Below, piece after piece: positions 52,191 to 61,500 of a DNA stretch of 64,000 nucleotides. The notes below the pieces were generated by a model. That model was not told the DNA's origin. It ran no database searches and saw only the letters and a program-made list of their open reading frames with translations. Source of the stretch: Phaeobacter sp. QD34_24 (lineage in GTDB: Bacteria; Pseudomonadota; Alphaproteobacteria; Rhodobacterales; Rhodobacteraceae); NCBI RefSeq assembly GCF_028890115.1, contig NZ_JARCJD010000007.1, positions 62,001-126,000 of the forward strand, given 5' to 3'. The position numbers and the translations under genes were made by a program. Numbering within the stretch: position 1 is the first letter of the stretch; each line of letters begins with the position of its first letter.

Positions 52191-52526
52191 GTGACAGATG
52201 ATGACCAAAAGCAGCGCATGGCGCAGCTGGAGGCCAGACTGGCGGAGGCGCGTAAGGCCCAGGAGCCCAAGCCGCGCGCGGATGAGCACTATTCCCTGGC
52301 CAACCAGGCCTGGCGGATGGTGATCGAATTGGTGGCCGGTCTTGGGATCGGCTTTGGCATCGGATACGGGCTGGACCAGCTGTTTGGAACCCTGCCCATC
52401 TTCATGGTGCTGTTCATATTGCTGGGGCTTGCCGCCGGGGTGAAGACGATGCTTCGCACTGCGCAGGAGATCCAGAACGAGAAACTGGCCGAAGAGGCCG
52501 ACAAAAATGCGCAAGACCGGGGCTGA
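52191..52526 (+). CDS. atpI: ATP synthase protein I
   Basis: About 111 residues with the AtpI layout: a charged N-terminal helix ([15 protein letters not shown]), then two membrane segments ([19 protein letters not shown] and [14 protein letters not shown]). AtpI helps assemble the c-ring. The GTG at 52191 is chosen because GAGGA precedes it by 8 nt; an ATG at 52182 has no spaced ribosome site. First gene of the F0 operon. Confidence 0.88.
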   Translation: MTDDDQKQRMAQLEARLAEARKAQEPKPRADEHYSLANQAWRMVIELVAGLGIGFGIGYGLDQLFGTLPIFMVLFILLGLAAGVKTMLRTAQEIQNEKLAEEADKNAQDRG

Positions 52527-52566
52527 CCCACAAGGGGCAGCTTTCGGCGACAGGAGACACGGACAG

Positions 52567-53367
52567 ATGGGCAAGATTTTCTTTTTCGCGGCACTGGCGC
52601 TGGTCGTCGTTTCGGGCTTCCTTTTCGCGCCCGAGCATGCCGCCCTGGCGATCCACCCGATGGACCAGTTCAACGTGAGCCCGCTTTTTGGTGATCACAT
52701 CGCCTGGTACACCCCGACCAACGTGACCCTGTGGATGGGCCTGGCGATCGTCGCGGTCTTTGCCCTGCTGGTTCTGGGCTCCTCGCGCCGCGCCATCGTT
52801 CCGAGCCGCGCCCAGTCGGTTGCGGAACTGGCCTATGGCTTCATCTACAAAATGGTTGAGGACGTTGCCGGCAAGGACGGTGTGAAGTTCTTCCCCTACA
52901 TCATGACCCTGTTCATGTTCATCGTGATGGCGAACTTCCTGGGCCTGATCCCCGGCTCCTTCACCACCACCTCGCATATCGCCGTGACCGCCGTTCTGGC
53001 CGCCTTGGTCTTCTTCACCGTGACCATCGTCGGTTTCGTCAAGAATGGCGTCGGCTTCCTTGGCCTGTTCTGGGTGTCGAGCGCGCCGCTGGCACTGCGC
53101 CCCATCCTGGCCATCATCGAGCTTATTTCCTACTTCGTGCGCCCCGTCAGCCACAGCATCCGTCTTGCTGGTAACGTCATGGCTGGCCACGCGGTTCTGA
53201 AGGTGTTCGCAGGTTTTGCCGCCGCTCTGGGCGCGTTCAGCTTCCTGCCGATCTTCGCCATCACCGCAGTCTACGCCCTCGAAGTTCTGGTGGCCTTCAT
53301 CCAGGCCTATGTGTTCACCATCCTGACCTGCGTGTACCTCAAGGACGCACTGCACCCGAGCCACTAA
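52567..53367 (+). CDS. atpB: F0F1 ATP synthase subunit a
   Basis: 266 residues. After a hydrophobic leader, [12 protein letters not shown] opens the conserved part. The proton-channel Arg lies in [14 protein letters not shown], with [15 protein letters not shown] in the last helices. It forms the stator half-channels beside the c-ring. AGGAG lies before the ATG at 52567. Followed by an 83-bp spacer with a hairpin before atpE. Confidence 0.94.
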   Translation: MGKIFFFAALALVVVSGFLFAPEHAALAIHPMDQFNVSPLFGDHIAWYTPTNVTLWMGLAIVAVFALLVLGSSRRAIVPSRAQSVAELAYGFIYKMVEDVAGKDGVKFFPYIMTLFMFIVMANFLGLIPGSFTTTSHIAVTAVLAALVFFTVTIVGFVKNGVGFLGLFWVSSAPLALRPILAIIELISYFVRPVSHSIRLAGNVMAGHAVLKVFAGFAAALGAFSFLPIFAITAVYALEVLVAFIQAYVFTILTCVYLKDALHPSH

Positions 53368-53387
53368 GGCAGGATTGTACCCTCATC

Positions 53388-53411
53388 CGGGTGGGCCAGA
53401 TGGCCCTCCCG
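53388..53411 (+). promoter_or_regulatory. Hairpin between atpB and atpE
   Basis: CGGGTGGGCC (53388-53397), loop AGAT, GGCCCTCCCG (53402-53411): nine pairs with one T-T mismatch, 21 bp after the atpB stop and 40 bp before the atpE ATG. No U-run follows, so it more likely marks a processing or stabilising element than a terminator. Confidence 0.55.
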
Positions 53412-53450
53412 AGACCCTAAATCACCAATTCCATCGTAAGGAGAGAAATC

Positions 53451-53687
53451 ATGGAAGGCGATATCGCACAACTCGGTCAGTTCATCGGCGCAGGCCTGGC
53501 AGCAATCGGTTCCGGCGCAGCCGCAATCGGTGTGGGCCACGTTGCCGGCAACTTCCTGGCAGGCGCTCTGCGCAACCCGTCGGCAGCCGCCGGCCAGACC
53601 GCAACCCTCTTCATCGGCATCGCGTTTGCAGAAGCCCTGGGCATCTTCTCGTTCCTGGTCGCTCTGCTGCTGATGTTCGCTGTCTAA
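53451..53687 (+). CDS. atpE: F0F1 ATP synthase subunit c
   Basis: 78 residues, two membrane helices joined by a polar loop (R-N-P-S-A-A-A-G-Q). Helix 1 has the Gly-rich [17 protein letters not shown] packing motif, and helix 2 carries the proton-binding Glu in [20 protein letters not shown] precedes the ATG. The c-ring needs ten or more copies per complex, which fits the hairpins around this cistron. Confidence 0.96.
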   Translation: MEGDIAQLGQFIGAGLAAIGSGAAAIGVGHVAGNFLAGALRNPSAAAGQTATLFIGIAFAEALGIFSFLVALLLMFAV

Positions 53688-53713
53688 GACCTCAGGAACC
53701 TCAATCCTTACGG

Positions 53714-53743
53714 CCGGGCGGCGCGGATCTTCGCGCTGCCCGG
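53714..53743 (+). promoter_or_regulatory. Strong hairpin after atpE
   Basis: CCGGGCGGCGCG (53714-53725), 6-nt loop GATCTT, CGCGCTGCCCGG (53732-53743): 12 pairs including one G-U. It lies 27 bp after the atpE stop and 30 bp before atpF'. No U-tract follows. It probably protects the atpB-E or atpE message 3' end or causes partial termination. Confidence 0.6.
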
Positions 53744-53772
53744 TGTAACGGCAAGTTCCCAAGGAGAACGAC

Positions 53773-54321
53773 ATGGCATCAAACACGCAAGAGGCAGCAC
53801 ACGGCGCAGCAGATGCCGCGCACGGCTCTGCACCGGGCATGCCGCAACTGGATTTTTCGACCTTCGGAAACCAGATCTTCTGGCTCGCCGTTGCGCTGGT
53901 CGTGATCTACCTCATCCTGTCGCGCGTAGCCCTGCCCCGCATTGCGGCGGTACTGGCCGAACGCCAGGGAACGATCACCAACGACCTCGCCGCGGCTGAA
54001 GATCTGAAAGCCAAGGCGGTCGAGGCCGAAAACGCATATAACAAGGCCCTGGCCGACGCCCGCGCGGAAGCGCAGCGCATCGCCGCCGAGGCCCGTGCCG
54101 AAATTCAGGCCGATCTGAACGACGCAATCGCCAAGGCGGATGCGCAGATCACCGAAAAGGCCGCCGAGTCTGAAAAGGCCATCGCCGAAATCAAGGCGGG
54201 CGCGCTGGACAGCGTCAAGACCGTGGCCAATGACACCGCAGAGGCGCTGGTTGCAGCCCTGGGCGGCAAGTCGGACGCCAAAGCCATCGCGGCTGCGGTT
54301 GACGAGCGGATGAAAGGATAA
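53773..54321 (+). CDS. F0F1 ATP synthase subunit b'
   Basis: 182 residues. After an Ala/His-rich start, the membrane helix is [20 protein letters not shown] long charged coiled coil with [16 protein letters not shown] and R-A-E-I-Q-A-D-L-N forms the peripheral stalk. Photosynthetic-type b' paralogue typical of alphaproteobacteria, pairing with subunit b encoded 4 bp downstream. It connects F0 to F1 (the F1 genes are not in this window). Confidence 0.92.
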   Translation: MASNTQEAAHGAADAAHGSAPGMPQLDFSTFGNQIFWLAVALVVIYLILSRVALPRIAAVLAERQGTITNDLAAAEDLKAKAVEAENAYNKALADARAEAQRIAAEARAEIQADLNDAIAKADAQITEKAAESEKAIAEIKAGALDSVKTVANDTAEALVAALGGKSDAKAIAAAVDERMKG

Positions 54322-54325
54322 GGAC

Positions 54326-54883
54326 ATGCGCACAGTACTGGCAATTGCCCTGACCCTTGGCGCCACCTCGCCTGCCTTTGCTGCCGGTGGTGGTATGGAC
54401 CTGTCCAACACCAACCTGGTTGTTGCTCTGGCCTTCATCCTGTTCATCGGCATCCTGCTGTTCGCCAAGGTTCCGACCTTGATCGGCGGTCAGCTGGACC
54501 AACGTGCCGAAGGCATCCAGAAAGAGCTGGACGAAGCCCGCGCCCTGCGTGAAGAGGCCCAGACCATTCTGGCCTCCTACGAGCGCAAGCAGCAGGAAGT
54601 TCAGGCTCAGGCGGATCGCATCGTGGCAGCTGCCCGCGAAGACGCCGAAAAGGCCGCTGCAGAAGCCAAGGTCGATCTGGAAAAGTCGATTGCGCGCCGT
54701 CTGGCCGCAGCCGAGGATCAGATCGCTTCCGCCGAAGCTTCGGCCGTGAAGGAAGTCCGCGATCAGGCGATCTCCATCGCCGTTGCAGCCGCCGACCAGG
54801 TGATTGCAAAGCAGATGACCGCAACCGAAGCGAACAAGCTGATCGAAGCGGCTATCGCGGATGTGGACGCCAAACTGCACTAA
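54326..54883 (+). CDS. atpF: F0F1 ATP synthase subunit b
   Basis: 185 residues. An N-terminal hydrophobic segment resembling a signal (T-V-L-A-I-A-L-T-L-G-A-T-S-P-A-F-A-A) precedes the membrane helix L-V-V-A-L-A-F-I-L-F-I-G-I-L-L-F. The coiled coil starts K-V-P-T-L-I-G-G-Q-L-D-Q-R-A-E-G-I-Q and continues to the end. It dimerises with b' in the peripheral stalk. AAGGACATG gives a close ribosome site. It is the last gene before an intrinsic terminator. Confidence 0.93.
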   Translation: MRTVLAIALTLGATSPAFAAGGGMDLSNTNLVVALAFILFIGILLFAKVPTLIGGQLDQRAEGIQKELDEARALREEAQTILASYERKQQEVQAQADRIVAAAREDAEKAAAEAKVDLEKSIARRLAAAEDQIASAEASAVKEVRDQAISIAVAAADQVIAKQMTATEANKLIEAAIADVDAKLH

Positions 54884-54907
54884 GCGGCACCATCAACGCT
54901 GAATTCG

Positions 54908-54936
54908 AAAAACCCGGCCCTGGTGGCCGGGTTTTT
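54908..54936 (+). terminator. Intrinsic terminator of the F0 operon
   Basis: AAAAACCCGGCC (54908-54919), loop CTGGT, GGCCGGGTTTTT (54925-54936) followed by another T. It lies 25 bp after the atpF stop and closes the atpI-B-E-F'-F transcript. Confidence 0.92.
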
Positions 54937-55032
54937 TGTATGCAGCAACCGGCTGTGCGGTGGCCGACCTTCGCAGGCACGTGGCAGAGACGCGGCCGCT
55001 CCATTCGTCCTGCAGGACCTGTCCAAACGGGG

Positions 55033-55050
55033 CCTATCCATAAGGATAGG
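55033..55050. promoter_or_regulatory. Hairpin upstream of a small gene
   Basis: CCTATCC-ATAA-GGATAGG is a perfect 7-bp stem with a tetraloop, about 100 bp before the ATG of the 69-codon gene. It may be in its leader or may act as an operator; no T-run follows. Confidence 0.4.
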
Positions 55051-55150
55051 GCGTATGATCAGACGCACCTTTCCTATGCGCTTTGGTGGCGCTGCGCGAT
55101 CTGCCGGATTGTTTTAAAACTGTAATCAACACGCAATGAAGGAAAGACCC

Positions 55151-55360
55151 ATGGCAGTTGAAACAGGTATTACCAGAGCCTTTGAAATCACCGGTTCCGC
55201 GGTGAAGTTTCAGCCACTGTCCCTTCGTGCAGCCGCGGAAGCCGCGGAACCAGGGCGGATCATATCCACGCAATGCTATGGCCTCGGGCTTCCAAGCCTG
55301 AGCTATCGACGCGCTCCCAGCGGCAAGACCACCTTTCTGGAACGATTTTCAGCCGCATAA
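55151..55360 (+). CDS. Hypothetical protein, 69 aa
   Basis: I do not recognise it. The predicted product starts M-A-V-E-T-G-I-T-R-A-F-E-I-T-G-S-A-V-K-F-Q-P-L-S-L-R-A-A-A-E-A-A and ends in a basic stretch Y-R-R-A-P-S-G-K-T-T-F-L-E-R-F. It has one Cys, no membrane helix and no signal peptide. The ATG at 55151 is preceded by AAGGAAAG at a good distance, which supports translation; an ATG five codons earlier lacks this. It stands alone between the atp terminator and the CZB gene. Confidence 0.5.
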   Translation: MAVETGITRAFEITGSAVKFQPLSLRAAAEAAEPGRIISTQCYGLGLPSLSYRRAPSGKTTFLERFSAA

Positions 55361-55459
55361 CCCGTTGCGCAACGCGTTAGCCATTACACCGTATACCGGC
55401 TGTTCACACCCAAGCGCTAAACTGCCCGCACAGGCAGAGGCGTTTGGGGAATTCAGTAG

Positions 55460-55849
55460 ATGTCGGATCTGGCGCAACAGATCAAACAGGCCATGGGATC
55501 GCATGGCTGCTGGAAGCTGCAACTGTCAGAGGCCGTGGCCAAGGGCAGGTTGAGCAGCAGTTCTCTGGAGATTTCGCGGGACGATCTTTGCACCTTTGGC
55601 AAGTGGCTGCGGCAGCTGTCTCAGGATCCAGTGGTTGCCAATGCGGCAGAGTACCGGCTCGTGGTCGAGGCCCATGCGCGGTTCCACAAGGCTGCGGGGC
55701 AGATCGCCAGATGCGTTGAAAACGGCGAGGTCGAGGCGGCAGCAGCGCTGTTAAACGGGAGTGATTTCCAGAAGATCTCGGATCGGCTCACCTCGACGAT
55801 GGCGGATTGGCGCCAAAACCTGCAACCGGGTGTTTCGCACGGCGCCTGA
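55460..55849 (+). CDS. Stand-alone CZB (chemoreceptor zinc-binding) domain protein
   Basis: 129 residues matching the CZB pattern over nearly its whole length: His15 in S-H-G-C-W-K, Cys44 in D-D-L-C-T-F-G-K-W-L, and His72 and His76 in E-A-H-A-R-F-H-K-A-A. These are the four zinc ligands of the domain, usually found on methyl-accepting chemoreceptors or diguanylate cyclases. Here there is no attached signalling domain and no membrane helix, so it is a soluble zinc or oxidant (HOCl) sensor with an unknown partner. It ends 6 bp from the convergent GntR gene. Confidence 0.75.
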   Translation: MSDLAQQIKQAMGSHGCWKLQLSEAVAKGRLSSSSLEISRDDLCTFGKWLRQLSQDPVVANAAEYRLVVEAHARFHKAAGQIARCVENGEVEAAAALLNGSDFQKISDRLTSTMADWRQNLQPGVSHGA

Positions 55850-55855
55850 CCGGTT

Positions 55856-56626
55856 TCAGGATTTACTTCTTTCGTGCTCCAGCCTTTGGCGGGCGATCTC
55901 TGCATTGCGTTCGGCGCGCTGGTGATCCATCAGCGCCTGTTTCACATAGTCCAGATGGCGCTCGACCGCGGCGCGCGCACCACCCGGATCGCGGGCCTGC
56001 AGGGCCGCATTGATGGCGCGGTGCTGCTCCACTATGGCGTCATAGGTGGTGTACTGCTGGAACATGACCTTGCGATTGTAGAACACCCCCTCGCGCAGAA
56101 GGTCGATCATCGAGCGCATCATATGCAGCATGATCACGTTGTGGCTGGCATCCATGATGGCGGAGTGAAACTCGGCATCAAGCTGGGCCGCCTCTTCCGA
56201 TTCAGCGGGGTTTCCTGCGGCTTCCATCTTGTCAAAGATGGTCTGGATCACCTGCAGATCATCGTCCGAGCCAAGCCGCGCTGCCCGTTCTGCCGCCAGG
56301 CCCTCAATGTCGCGGCGAAAGGACAGATAGTCAAAGACCGCTTCGTCATGGCTGGAAAACAGCTGCACCAGGGCAGGGGAGAAGGCCGAGCCAAGAACAT
56401 CGCCCACAAAGACCCCGGATCCGGCTTTGGATGTCAGCAGCCCACGATCCTGCAATTCGCCGATCGCCTCGCGCAGCGACGGGCGCGACACGCCAAGACG
56501 CTCGGCCAGTTCCCGTTCGGCCGGCAGGCGTTCGCCGGGCGACAGGATCCCGCGCAGAATCAACTGCTCGATCTGGCGCACAACCGAGGTGGAGAGCTTT
56601 TCGGGTTGGACTTTCTGAAACGGCAT
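55856..56626 (-). CDS. FadR/PdhR-type GntR (FCD) transcriptional regulator
   Basis: About 256 residues. The HTH is in L-P-A-E-R-E-L-A-E-R-L-G-V-S-R-P-S-L-R-E-A-I-G-E-L, and the wing ends G-S-G-V-F-V. The FCD domain has metal-type residues in D-A-E-F-H-S-A-I-M, H-N-V-I-M-L-H-M-M and E-Q-H-R-A-I-N. The start at 56626 is favoured by G-A-G-G before it and by the conserved M-P-F-Q-K-V opening. It is divergent from an aminotransferase, with two GGTCA-N7-TGAC dyads between them. Confidence 0.87.
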   Translation of the reverse strand: MPFQKVQPEKLSTSVVRQIEQLILRGILSPGERLPAERELAERLGVSRPSLREAIGELQDRGLLTSKAGSGVFVGDVLGSAFSPALVQLFSSHDEAVFDYLSFRRDIEGLAAERAARLGSDDDLQVIQTIFDKMEAAGNPAESEEAAQLDAEFHSAIMDASHNVIMLHMMRSMIDLLREGVFYNRKVMFQQYTTYDAIVEQHRAINAALQARDPGGARAAVERHLDYVKQALMDHQRAERNAEIARQRLEHERSKS

Positions 56627-56673
56627 CGGTGCCTCGGACCCTGTAACTAGACACATGGAAGGGTGGTTGAATT

Positions 56674-56797
56674 GGTCAAATCATATGACCGCGGCCCGCG
56701 CAAGCTTTCTAACCCGCGGCAACAAACGGAATGATCCGATCACTCTTTTGTAATAAAAGGTCAGATTTGTTGACTTAATGTTGGTAAAACATACTTT
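56674..56797. promoter_or_regulatory. Two GGTCA-N7-TGAC(C/T) operators and the aminotransferase promoter
   Basis: GGTCA-N7-TGACC at 56674-56690 and GGTCA-N7-TGACT at 56759-56775 are the same dyad, 85 bp apart. The second overlaps the -35 TTGACT (56770-56775) of a promoter whose -10 is TACTTT (56792-56797, 16-bp spacing). The layout suits repression of the aminotransferase and autoregulation by the divergent FCD-GntR protein, possibly by looping across eight helical turns. Confidence 0.6.
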
Positions 56798-56825
56798 CGG
56801 CTCAAGTGGTCCAGGAGAAACGCCC

Positions 56826-58070
56826 ATGTCGTTGAAAGAGATCTTTGCCAGTCGCGCCCTGCGCATGAAGGCATCGGAAATCCGCGAGTTGCTGAAACTG
56901 CTGGACCAGCCAGGAATCCTGTCTTTTGCCGGGGGCATCCCGGATCCCTCCCTGTTTCCGGCGGAGGCCTTTGCCGATGCCTTTGGTCAGGCGCTTACGA
57001 ACGGGCAACAGGGGCAATCGCTGCAATACTCCGTCAGCGAGGGGTATCTGCCGCTGAAGCAGTGGATCGTGGAGCGCATGGGGCGGCTCGGCATCACCTG
57101 TACGCCGGACAATATCCTGATCACCTCCGGGTCGCAGCAGGCGCTGGATTACCTGGGCAAGCTGTTCCTGTCGCCGGGCGATACCGCGCTGGTGACGGCG
57201 CCGACCTACCTGGGCGCGCTGGCGGCTTTCAACGCTTATGAGCCGCGCTATGACCAGTTGACCCTAGAGGGTAATCGCACCGCGCACAGCTATCGCGATG
57301 GCGCCGAAAGCTCTGGCAGTGCGGTGAAATTCGCCTATCTGTCCGCCGATTTCGCAAATCCCACCGGGCAGACGGTGACGGAATCTGCCCGCGCCCGCAT
57401 GCTGGACCTGGCCGAGGAGCTGGACTGCGCCGTGATCGAGGATGGCGCCTATCAGGACCTGCGCTATGACGGGACGCCGGTGTCGCCGATCCTGGCCATG
57501 GAACTGGGCCGCAAAGGCTCGATCGAGGACTGCCGGACGATCTATTGCGGCTCCTTCTCCAAGACCCTGTCGCCGGGGTTGCGGGTGGGCTGGGCGGTGG
57601 CCGCCAAGCCGGTGATCTCTCAGATGGTGCTGATCAAACAGGCCGCCGACCTGCATTCGGCGACCGTGAACCAGATGGCCGTGAACACCGTGGCACGGCA
57701 GATCTTCGACGCCCATGTGGAGAAGGTGCGCGCCGCCTACAAGGCCCGCCGGGATGCCATGCTGGCGGCCTTGCAGCGGCACATGCCGCCCGGCGTGCAC
57801 TGGACCCGGCCCGAGGGGGGCATGTTCGTCTGGCTGACCCTGCCTGCGGGCGTGAGCGGTGCAGAACTGTTGGCGCGCTCGCTTGAGACGGTGAAGGTCG
57901 CCTTTGTGCCGGGCCAGGCCTTCTTTGCCGATGGCGGTGGCAGCAATACGCTGCGGCTCAGCTTCTCGGTGCTGGCCGAGGCAGAGATCGAGGAGGGGAT
58001 CGCCCGTCTGGGGCAGCTCCTGTCCGAAGCCCCTGCCCAGACTCGGCAGCAGGCCGCGCAGATGGTATGA
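56826..58070 (+). CDS. PLP-dependent aminotransferase (class I/II, LysN/AruH-like)
   Basis: 414 residues. The fold-type I pattern includes L-S-F-A-G-G-I-P-D-P-S-L-F-P (substrate entry), G-S-Q-Q-A-L-D-Y-L-G-K-L-F (cofactor phosphate site), and D-F-A-N-P-T-G. The PLP lysine is in G-S-F-S-K-T-L-S-P-G-L-R-V-G-W. It resembles 2-aminoadipate, branched-chain or aromatic aminotransferases of the MocR-related group. AGGAG precedes the ATG at 56826. Regulation by the adjacent GntR repressor suggests an inducible amino-acid catabolic role. Confidence 0.87.
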   Translation: MSLKEIFASRALRMKASEIRELLKLLDQPGILSFAGGIPDPSLFPAEAFADAFGQALTNGQQGQSLQYSVSEGYLPLKQWIVERMGRLGITCTPDNILITSGSQQALDYLGKLFLSPGDTALVTAPTYLGALAAFNAYEPRYDQLTLEGNRTAHSYRDGAESSGSAVKFAYLSADFANPTGQTVTESARARMLDLAEELDCAVIEDGAYQDLRYDGTPVSPILAMELGRKGSIEDCRTIYCGSFSKTLSPGLRVGWAVAAKPVISQMVLIKQAADLHSATVNQMAVNTVARQIFDAHVEKVRAAYKARRDAMLAALQRHMPPGVHWTRPEGGMFVWLTLPAGVSGAELLARSLETVKVAFVPGQAFFADGGGSNTLRLSFSVLAEAEIEEGIARLGQLLSEAPAQTRQQAAQMV

Positions 58071-58123
58071 TACGCCTCAGCTCCGGCGTTTGATGGCCGG
58101 GCAAGAGGGGTGAGGCGGCTCCG

Positions 58124-58420
58124 ATGCGCGTTCCGACAATTGCGGTTTCTCTTTTGCTGATGGGCTGTGCTGCGCCCAGCACGCACTTCCAAGGGATCGA
58201 GCCGGTGCGGGTGACGGTGGAGGGCAGCAGCTTTGATCTGCGCCAACGCGGCACCCTGATCGAGGCGGTGCGTATCAACCCCGAATATGCGCCCCGCTTG
58301 GGACCGCTGAGGGATCGCGCGCGGCGCGCGATGGCGGCTTCCAGCGGCTGCAGGGTGCGTTGGGTGATGGGGGATCAGGCGCTATTGCTGGGGCGCCTGG
58401 ACTGTCGCGATCGCCTGTGA
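58124..58420 (+). CDS. Small predicted lipoprotein
   Basis: 98 residues beginning with a lipoprotein signal: R-V-P-T-I-A-V-S-L-L-L-M-G-C, with the lipobox L-M-G-C giving Cys15 as the acylated residue. The mature part is short, basic and unrecognised (I-E-P-V-R-V-T-V-E-G-S-S-F, R-V-R-W-V-M-G-D-Q-A). It lies 53 bp after the aminotransferase and 146 bp before smc. Function unknown. Confidence 0.65.
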   Translation: MRVPTIAVSLLLMGCAAPSTHFQGIEPVRVTVEGSSFDLRQRGTLIEAVRINPEYAPRLGPLRDRARRAMAASSGCRVRWVMGDQALLLGRLDCRDRL

Positions 58421-58566
58421 TCGCGGGTTTCGGCCTGTTTTTTCGGGTTATCCACAAGATATAGTGGCGACAGCCTGCCTTTGGTCCTGATTTGGGGGCT
58501 GCGCCGTTGACTCACGGCCTGCGAACCTGCTGAGGTTTTTGCCACGAGAATCACAAAGGGGCGGTT

Positions 58567-61500
58567 TTGCGCTTTTCCAAACTCAGGCTCAACGGCTTCA
58601 AAAGCTTTGTCGATCCGACCGATCTGATCATCGCGGATGGGCTGACCGGCGTTGTCGGGCCGAATGGCTGTGGCAAGTCGAACCTTTTGGAGGCGCTGCG
58701 CTGGGTGATGGGGGAGACCCGCGCCCGCGCCATGCGCGGCGGCGGCATGGAGGATGTGATCTTTGCCGGTACCTCCTCCCGCTCGGCGCGCAATTTCGCC
58801 GAGGTGAGCCTGCAGATCGACAACAGCGATCGGCTGGCGCCCTCCGGGTTCAACGACAGCGATCAGCTGGAAATCGTGCGCCGCATCACCCGCGACGTGG
58901 GCAGCGCCTATAAATCCAACGGCAAGGATGTGCGCGCGCGCGATGTGCAGATGCTGTTTGCCGATGCCTCGACCGGCGCGCATTCGCCGGCCCTGGTGCG
59001 GCAGGGGCAGATTTCCGAGCTGATCAACGCCAAACCCAAGGCACGCCGCCGCATCCTGGAGGAAGCCGCAGGCATCTCCGGCCTTTATCAGCGTCGCCAC
59101 GAGGCGGAGCTGAAGCTGAAGAACACCGAACAGAACCTGCTGCGCGTCGATGACGTGATAGAACAGCTGGCAGCACAGCTATCGCAACTGGCGCGGCAGG
59201 CCAAACAGGCGCAGCGCTATCGCGATATCGGGGAAAAGCTGCGTCTGGCCGAGGGCATGTTGCTCTATCGCCGTTGGCGCGAGGCGGACGATGCCCGCCA
59301 GGCGGCCGAGGACGAGCTGCGCATCCGCATCACCCAGGCTGCCAAGGCTGAGGCGCTGAGCCGTGCTGCGGGTGAAAAGCGCGCCAAGGATGAAGAGGCG
59401 CTGCCGCCTCTGCGCGAGGAAGAAGCCATTGCCGCCGCCATCCTGCAGCGCCTTGTGGTGCAGCGCGATGCGCTGAGCGACCAGGAGGCGCAGGCGCGGC
59501 AGGCGATTGAGCGGCTGACCTCCCGCATTCAGCAGCTTGGCAATGACATTGAACGTGAAGGGGGGCTCAACCGCGATGCGGGAGAGACCATCGAGCGCCT
59601 TGAATGGGAACAGCGCGAACTCTCCAAGGCCAGCGAAGGCCATGATGATCGCCTGTCCGAGGCCGCCGAACTGGCGCGCGATGCCGGGCAGATCCTGGAG
59701 GCGCGCGAAGAGCACCTGGCACAGGTGACCGAAGACGTGGCCCGGCTTGCCGCGCGCCACCAGTCGGCCCGCCGCCTGGTCGAGGATTGCCAGCGTGCCC
59801 TGCAACGGGCGACGGACGAGGGCGAGAAATCCCGCGCCGCACAGGAGAGCGCAGAGGAAGCGCTGGAGCAATCGCAAGAGCTGTTCGAGGCTGCCGTTGC
59901 CGCCGAGGAAGATGCCCGCGAAGCCGCCGAGGCCGCCGAAGAGGCGCTGGCCGCCGCGGATGAGCTGCGCGCCGACACCCAGGAGCGCGAGACCGAGGCG
60001 CGCTCGCAGCGCTCGGAAGCCGAAGGGGAACTGGGGGCGCTCAGGGCCGAGGTGACCGCGCTGGCCAAACTGGTGGAGCGCGACACCGCCGAGGGTGGCC
60101 AGATCCTGGATGAGCTGAGCGTGACGCCGGGCTATGAAAAGGCGCTGGGTGCGGCCCTCGCGGATGATTTGCGCGCGCCTTTGGCGGAGGTGGATGGTCC
60201 CACCGGCTGGGTAACGCTGGCAGGCTATGATCGCGACGCGCCGCTGCCGGATGGGGTGGATCCCCTGGCGAAATATGTCTCCGGCCCCGAGGCGCTGGCC
60301 CGGCGGATCGGTCAGATCGGCCTGGTGGAAGGCGATGCCGCCCGCGATCTGCAGGCGCAGCTGAAGCCGGGGCAACGGCTGGTGACGCTGGACGGGGACC
60401 TGTGGCGCTGGGATGGTTACCGGGCCTGGGCCGAGGATGCCCCCAGTGCCGCCGCGCTGCGGTTGGAACAGCTCAATCGGCTTGAGGCCCTGAAACAGGA
60501 CCTGGAACGGGTCGGGGCCCGTGCTGATGGTGCCCGCGCCGCCCATGAAACGCTGCTGCGCAAGCTCGAAGAAGTGTCCCAGGCGGATCAACTGGCCCGT
60601 CAGGCCCGCCGTGCTGCCGACCAGCGGGTCGCGGATGCGGCCCGCGCGCTGAGCCGGGCAGAGGCGGATCGCAACATGGCCGAGGGCAAGCTGGAAACCC
60701 TTGGCATCGCCCTGGCCCGTCACGACGAAGACGCCATGGCCGCGCGCCTGCAGCTGACCGAGGCCGAGACCGCCCATGCGGATCTGGGGAACCTCGACGA
60801 GGCCCGCGCGGTGGTGGAAGAGATCAAGCAGCAGGTGGAAGCCGCCCGTATCACCATGCTGACGCATCGCTCCTCTCATGACGAGCTGCGCCGCGAGGGC
60901 GAGGCGCGCACCAAACGCGCCCAGCAGGTCACCAAGGAACTGTCGGGCTGGCGTCATCGCCTTGAAACCGCCGAACGGCGGATCGAAGAATTGGCCGAAC
61001 GGCGCGAGGCCTCGCAGGAGGAGTTGGAAGACGCCCATGCGGTGCCGGCCGAGATCGCCGAGAAACGCGAAGAGCTGAACGAGGCGATCGAGGAGGCCGA
61101 GGCCCGCAAGGCGGCCGCCACGGATGCCCTGGTCGCGGCCGAAGGTGTGCTGCGCGAGGCGGTCCAGGCGGAACGCGATTGCGAGCGGCTGGCCTCCGAG
61201 GCGCGCGAGGCTCGCGCTCGATCAGAGGCGCGGTTCGACGGGGCGCGCGAAACCGTCGCCCATGCTGCCGAGCGGATCGCCGAGGAACAGAATTGCGCGC
61301 CGCAGGCTTTGCTCGATCAGCTGGACACCGACCCGGATCAGATGCCCTCGGCCGAGGCGCTGGAGGCGGAAGTATCCCGCCACAAGCGACAGCGCGATGC
61401 CCTGGGCGCGGTGAACCTGCGCGCCGAGGAGGACGCCCGCGAGATCCAGACCGAATATGACGAGCTGGTTGCGGAAAAGCAGGATCTGGAGGAAGCGGTA

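Noticed and set aside
59179-61038. Long minus-strand frame opposite smc
   Set aside because: Shadow of the Ala/Glu/Arg-rich coiled-coil codons of smc; leucine/glycine-rich product with no motif.
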